Below the pieces are notes generated by a model. It saw only the letters and a list, made by a program, of their open reading frames with translations. It did not search any database and had not been told where the DNA came from. Shown here piece by piece: positions 60,821-64,000 of a stretch of DNA of 64,000 nucleotides (positions are counted from its first letter, which is position 1; every line of letters starts with the position of its first letter). A program made the position numbers and the translations under genes. This stretch comes from Seohaeicola_A nanhaiensis (GTDB lineage: Bacteria; Pseudomonadota; Alphaproteobacteria; Rhodobacterales; Rhodobacteraceae), in assembly GCF_042654245.1 (NCBI RefSeq), contig NZ_JBHSGI010000009.1:310001-374000 (forward strand), read 5' to 3'.

Positions 60821-61474
60821 TCAGTGGGCCAGCATCTCGTCAACAATCTGCGCCGGGCTGAGCGACGCAGGATAGTAGGTCGGCCAGTTGGTCACCTCTT
60901 TCAGCAAGGCGGCGCGGTCGTTGCCCCAGTAGAGGTGGTAGTGATCGGCCTTGTGGGGCGCGATGCGGTGGTCGCTGAACTGGATGAAGGCCGGGGCGCC
61001 GGCATCGCCCGAGACCTTGGCGAAAATGAAACGGACGCCGCGATTGCCCTTCTTGTAGGTCAGCACTTCGTAGCCGTCGCTGGCATAGTGGCCCTGCACC
61101 GTCTGGCCGTGCTCGTGGAACGTCACGCTGTCAACGTCGATGACGATACGGTCGACGCCGGTGCGGTACCCTGTCTCGTAGTAATCGTGGTATTCCGCCG
61201 CGGTCTTGTCGCCGTGTTCGGCCTTGTGCTGCATGACGGGGGCGAGCGTGCCATCCATCAGCAGCGGGTAGACCGATTGCCAATCGCCTTCCCAATCGGA
61301 CAGTGGACGCTGTGCGATCTGGCTGTCGTCGAAGTAGCCCTTGTAGACCTTCTGATCTGCGTGCGCATGGCTGGAATGATCGTGGGATGTCGACTGAGCC
61401 TGCGCCTGCGGGGTGGCCAGTGCAAGCAGTCCAAGCGCGAGCGCGGCAAGGTGACGGGGGATCGATGGGTGCAT
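60821..61474 (-). CDS. zinT: ZinT family periplasmic zinc-binding protein
   Basis: 217 residues. Signal peptide (MHPSIPRHLAALALGLLALATPQAQA), a His-rich N-terminus (HDHSSHAHADQ) and the lipocalin-like ZinT domain (VYKGYFDDSQIAQRPLSDWEGDWQSVYP, EYHDYYETGYRTG, FIQFSDHRIAPHKADHYHLYWGND). Binds zinc in the periplasm and hands it to ZnuA under scarcity. Start 61474 follows GAGG. A Zur-box-like palindrome lies 49 nt upstream. Convergent with the PhyH gene. Confidence 0.94.
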   Translation of the reverse strand: MHPSIPRHLAALALGLLALATPQAQAQSTSHDHSSHAHADQKVYKGYFDDSQIAQRPLSDWEGDWQSVYPLLMDGTLAPVMQHKAEHGDKTAAEYHDYYETGYRTGVDRIVIDVDSVTFHEHGQTVQGHYASDGYEVLTYKKGNRGVRFIFAKVSGDAGAPAFIQFSDHRIAPHKADHYHLYWGNDRAALLKEVTNWPTYYPASLSPAQIVDEMLAH

Positions 61475-61522
61475 CGTCTCAACCTCTTCGGGTTCCTGCG
61501 GGGGAACGGTCTTCATTTGATT

Positions 61523-61542
61523 CGTTATGATATAACATAACG
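61523..61542. promoter_or_regulatory. Zur-box-like palindrome upstream of zinT
   Basis: Arms CGTTATG and CATAACG around ATATAA, perfect 7-bp symmetry; contains GTTATnnnATAAC. This matches the general GTTAT...ATAAC form of alphaproteobacterial Zur sites. It overlaps a TATATC -10-like element on the minus strand (61533-61528), so zinc-bound Zur should block zinT. Confidence 0.75.
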
Positions 61543-61632
61543 TGACCGATCTAGAAGAATCAGAGCCTGGTCGCAAGCCAAAGCTGCTTGCGGGACAAGC
61601 GGTCTGACGGTCGGGAAACGATCAGACCGAGG

Positions 61633-62505
61633 TCAGAACCATTGGCCCGGCTCCATCAGGCCGAGATCGAGCAACTGCCGCGAGTGCCATTCGAAGGGAG
61701 TCGAATTGTGCCAGCGGAAACTGTGGATGTCGAAGGTCGATCCCGGATTGCGCTTGAGCGCCTTCGCGGTCCGGAACGAACAGATGGCCGCCGTCAGATT
61801 GTGGTGCCACGGACAGGCGTAAGTGTTCAATTCCTGCCGGTCAAAGGTGTGATCGGGCAAAAGTCGCAGGCCCGGGCTGGCCCGGAACAGGGAGATGCGG
61901 TCGATCCTGCGGCTGGTTTTCGGAATGTGCTCCTCGTAGCGCCAGCGCAGGCCGCCAAAGAAGTCGAGCTGTCGGTCGCGGGGCTGTCCTGTCGACGGAT
62001 CCTTGCGGGACAAGGCGTAGTAGCCGGAGCGATCGAGATGCGCGGTTTCGAGCGAGACGGCATTGGGGCATGTGGCGAGATCCCCTGCGTAGAGGTCGAT
62101 CACATAGGTCAGCATGGCGTCGCGCCGTTCCTCGGCGTGAAAGGCCAGCATCTCGCCCACGGTGCGGGTCTCGCAGAAAGGGAAGAAGAGGTATTCGGCG
62201 TTGTAGCAGTAATAGAGCCAGATGCCGGGCGCCGCGTCGATCACGCGATTGACGGTTTCGAATACCGTCTCGGGTCGGCCGATGCCAAAGGTGATCCGGT
62301 GCACCTTGTTCGCCACGTCGTCGGCGAGTGCGAATTCGTCGGGCATGAAGGCTAGAACCGTGCGGAAACCGCAGTCGAGATGGTGCCGCAGGGTCGAGTC
62401 CACTTCGACCTCGTCCTCGACAAAGACCATCCCCACCGGCCCGCCGGAGAGCGCCGCCGCGCCGTGGCGCAGGAACGCATCGAAGGAGAGATAGGACTGC
62501 GTCAA
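61633..62505 (-). CDS. Hypothetical protein, possible family-2-like glycosyltransferase
   Basis: 290 residues, no signal peptide or membrane segments. Features: VGMVFVEDEVEVDSTLRHHLDCGFRTVLAFMP near the N-terminus, reminiscent of the nucleotide-sugar-binding opening of GT-A folds, and conserved-looking EYLFFPFCETRTVGEML, FFGGLRWRYEEHIPKTSRRIDRISLFR. The family cannot be named with certainty. Divergent from miaB, 105-nt gap. Might modify a cell-surface or storage polymer; that is a guess. Confidence 0.6.
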   Translation of the reverse strand: MTQSYLSFDAFLRHGAAALSGGPVGMVFVEDEVEVDSTLRHHLDCGFRTVLAFMPDEFALADDVANKVHRITFGIGRPETVFETVNRVIDAAPGIWLYYCYNAEYLFFPFCETRTVGEMLAFHAEERRDAMLTYVIDLYAGDLATCPNAVSLETAHLDRSGYYALSRKDPSTGQPRDRQLDFFGGLRWRYEEHIPKTSRRIDRISLFRASPGLRLLPDHTFDRQELNTYACPWHHNLTAAICSFRTAKALKRNPGSTFDIHSFRWHNSTPFEWHSRQLLDLGLMEPGQWF

Positions 62506-62610
62506 GGATGAATCCCGGCTCTGGCTGGATATCCCGCGCAGATTCGGTTAATTGCGCCTTCATTGCAAGGCGCGACCCTTCGGTCGCCGACCGCCGGAGA
62601 TCTCTCGCCC

Positions 62611-63927
62611 ATGACTGCCCGCAAGAAGCTGTTCCTGAAAACTTACGGGTGCCAGATGAACGTCTATGACAGCGAGCGGATGGCCGAGTCGCTGAAGGAC
62701 TACGATCAGACGGACCGGGCGGACGAGGCGGATCTGATCCTGCTGAACACCTGTCACATCCGCGAGAAGGCGGTGGAGAAGGTCTATTCCGAACTTGGCC
62801 GCCTGCGTGACCTCAAGGATGCGAAACCCGATCTCAAAATCGGCGTGGCAGGCTGTGTGGCCCAGGCCGAAGGGGCCGAGATCATGCGCCGCCAGCCGCT
62901 GGTGGATCTGGTTGTCGGCCCGCAAAGCTATCACCGCCTGCCCGAGCTGGAGGCGCGGGCGCGAGGTGGGGAGAAGGCGCTCGACACCGATTTTCCCGAA
63001 GAAGACAAGTTCGATCACCTGCGCCGGCGGCCCAAGGCGGCGCGCGGGCCTACGGCCTTTCTGACCGTGCAGGAAGGGTGCGACAAGTTCTGTGCCTTCT
63101 GCGTGGTGCCCTACACCCGGGGCGCCGAAGTCAGCCGGCCGGCGGAGCGTGTTCTTGAAGAAGCGCGGGATCTGGTCGAGCGCGGGGTGCGCGACATCAC
63201 GCTGCTGGGCCAGAACGTCAATGCCTATCACGGGGCGGGGCCGGACGGCGACTGGTCGCTTGCACGGCTGATCCGGGAACTGGCGCGTATCGACGGGCTG
63301 GCGCGGCTGCGGTTCACCACCTCGCATCCGAACGACATGGGCGACGACCTGATCGCGGCCTTTGGCGAGGAGCCGAAGCTGATGCCCTATCTGCATCTTC
63401 CGGTGCAGTCGGGGTCTGACCGCATTCTCAAGCGGATGAACCGGGGTCATACGGCCGAGCAGTATCTCCGGCTGATCGAACGGATCCGCGCGGCACGGCC
63501 TGATGTGCTGATGTCGGGAGACTTCATCGCCGGGTTCCCGGAGGAGACGGAAGAGGACGTTCGGGCGACGCTCGACCTGATCGAGGCGGTCAATTACGGT
63601 TTCGCCTATACATTCAAGTATTCGCCGCGCCCGGGGACCCCCGCCGCCGAACGGGCGCAGGTGCCCGAAGCTGAAATGGACGACCGGCTGCACCGCATCC
63701 AGGCGTTGATTGCGCGGCAGCAGCGCGCGGTGCAGGATGCGATGGTGGGCCGCGACGTGAACGTCCTGTTCGAAAAGCCGGGCCGGTTCCCCGGCCAGAT
63801 GGTTGGCAGGTCCGAGCACCTGCACGCCGTCCACGTGACCGCCGAAGGCCTGGAGCCGGGCGTGGTGCGACATGTGCGCATAACGGCCTCTGTCACCAAT
63901 TCGCTTTCGGGCGAGCTGCGCGGCTGA
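62611..63927 (+). CDS. miaB: tRNA-2-methylthio-N6-dimethylallyladenosine synthase
   Basis: 438 residues. Three N-terminal cluster cysteines (KTYGCQMN, LLNTCHIREKA, VAGCVAQAEG), radical-SAM motif EGCDKFCAFCVVPYTRG, and a C-terminal TRAM domain (VNVLFEKPGRFPGQMVGRSEHLHAVHV). Adds the methylthio group to A37 of tRNAs reading UNN codons. Start 62611 (MTARKKLFLKTYGC) with GGAG about 11 nt upstream; a TTG start earlier adds unconserved residues. In Rhodobacterales phoH and ybeY usually follow; they would lie beyond the right edge. Confidence 0.96.
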   Translation: MTARKKLFLKTYGCQMNVYDSERMAESLKDYDQTDRADEADLILLNTCHIREKAVEKVYSELGRLRDLKDAKPDLKIGVAGCVAQAEGAEIMRRQPLVDLVVGPQSYHRLPELEARARGGEKALDTDFPEEDKFDHLRRRPKAARGPTAFLTVQEGCDKFCAFCVVPYTRGAEVSRPAERVLEEARDLVERGVRDITLLGQNVNAYHGAGPDGDWSLARLIRELARIDGLARLRFTTSHPNDMGDDLIAAFGEEPKLMPYLHLPVQSGSDRILKRMNRGHTAEQYLRLIERIRAARPDVLMSGDFIAGFPEETEEDVRATLDLIEAVNYGFAYTFKYSPRPGTPAAERAQVPEAEMDDRLHRIQALIARQQRAVQDAMVGRDVNVLFEKPGRFPGQMVGRSEHLHAVHVTAEGLEPGVVRHVRITASVTNSLSGELRG

Positions 63928-64000
63928 GCAGACGGATCGTCGATGTGATTCGGCGCCTGCATTTAGGATTGAGACATAATTGTGGCAAAATCGCGCCGCA
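63928..64000. other. Right-edge intergenic sequence
   Basis: 73 nt after miaB without a gene. An AT-rich stretch (catttaggattgagacata, 63958 onward) may be the promoter region of the next gene. Nothing else seen. Confidence 0.4.

Overview
The window looks like chromosomal DNA of a marine-type alphaproteobacterium of the Rhodobacterales (Roseobacter group). The evidence is high GC with few, short intergenic gaps, an Irr-type Fur regulator next to fabA, a mitochondrial-type NDUFS4 complex I subunit, a FYDLN-acid protein, many Liv/Tau-type ABC transporters, and YcnI/PCuAC/SCO copper genes. No rRNA, prophage, CRISPR array or plasmid function was seen.

Layout. 0-5 kb: the 5' part of rimP with an attenuator-like leader, a voltage-gated cation channel, leuB and the fatty-acid genes fabB-fabI. 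5-13 kb: a haloacid dehalogenase / hydrolase / threonine-dehydratase operon, a copper-delivery operon (SCO, YcnI-PCuAC fusion, small CxxC protein), a DUF2520 gene with a frameshifted M14 peptidase-like gene, a DHFR-like protein and bioY. 13-33.6 kb: one large catabolic island. It holds a complete Liv-type ABC importer with an acyl-CoA synthetase gene inside its operon, a second acyl-CoA ligase, two enoyl-CoA hydratases, a MaoC hydratase, a PECR-like reductase, an isovaleryl-CoA-dehydrogenase-like enzyme, AtuA, a three-gene biotin-dependent acyl-CoA carboxylase, a DsbA-family isomerase, two paralogous TetR regulators and a rhodanese. 33.6-34.6 kb: a RAYT transposase gene with its REP palindromes. 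34.6-46 kb: uvrB, an NDUFS4-like gene, a GNAT gene, tRNA-Arg and tRNA-Ala, a metallopeptidase, a GntR/permease pair, a methionine aminopeptidase, a Tau-type ABC transporter, and a hydrolase/TetR pair with two operators. 46-54 kb: a GFA protein, a 2-oxoacid:ferredoxin oxidoreductase with its own NAD(P)H module, and a basic amino acid decarboxylase. 54-64 kb: a metal P-type ATPase, tRNA-Pro, a DMT transporter, fabA/irr, dadA, a PhyH-type dioxygenase, zinT with a Zur-like box, a possible glycosyltransferase and miaB.

How the genes work together. The island at 13-33 kb reads as uptake, CoA activation, alpha/beta desaturation at a 3-methyl-branched position, carboxylation and hydration of an unknown carboxylic acid. 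This parallels the Pseudomonas Atu/Liu (citronellol/leucine) logic, but no HMG-CoA-lyase-like gene is present. Its two divergent promoter regions share a 21-bp operator-like sequence (16 of 21 positions identical). One copy sits on the -10 box of a near-consensus promoter for the transporter operon, which ties the island into one regulon.

The split of the usual irr-fabA-fabB-fabI block into two ends about 55 kb apart, in exactly the orientations expected from one inversion, suggests that nearly the whole window was inverted in this lineage.
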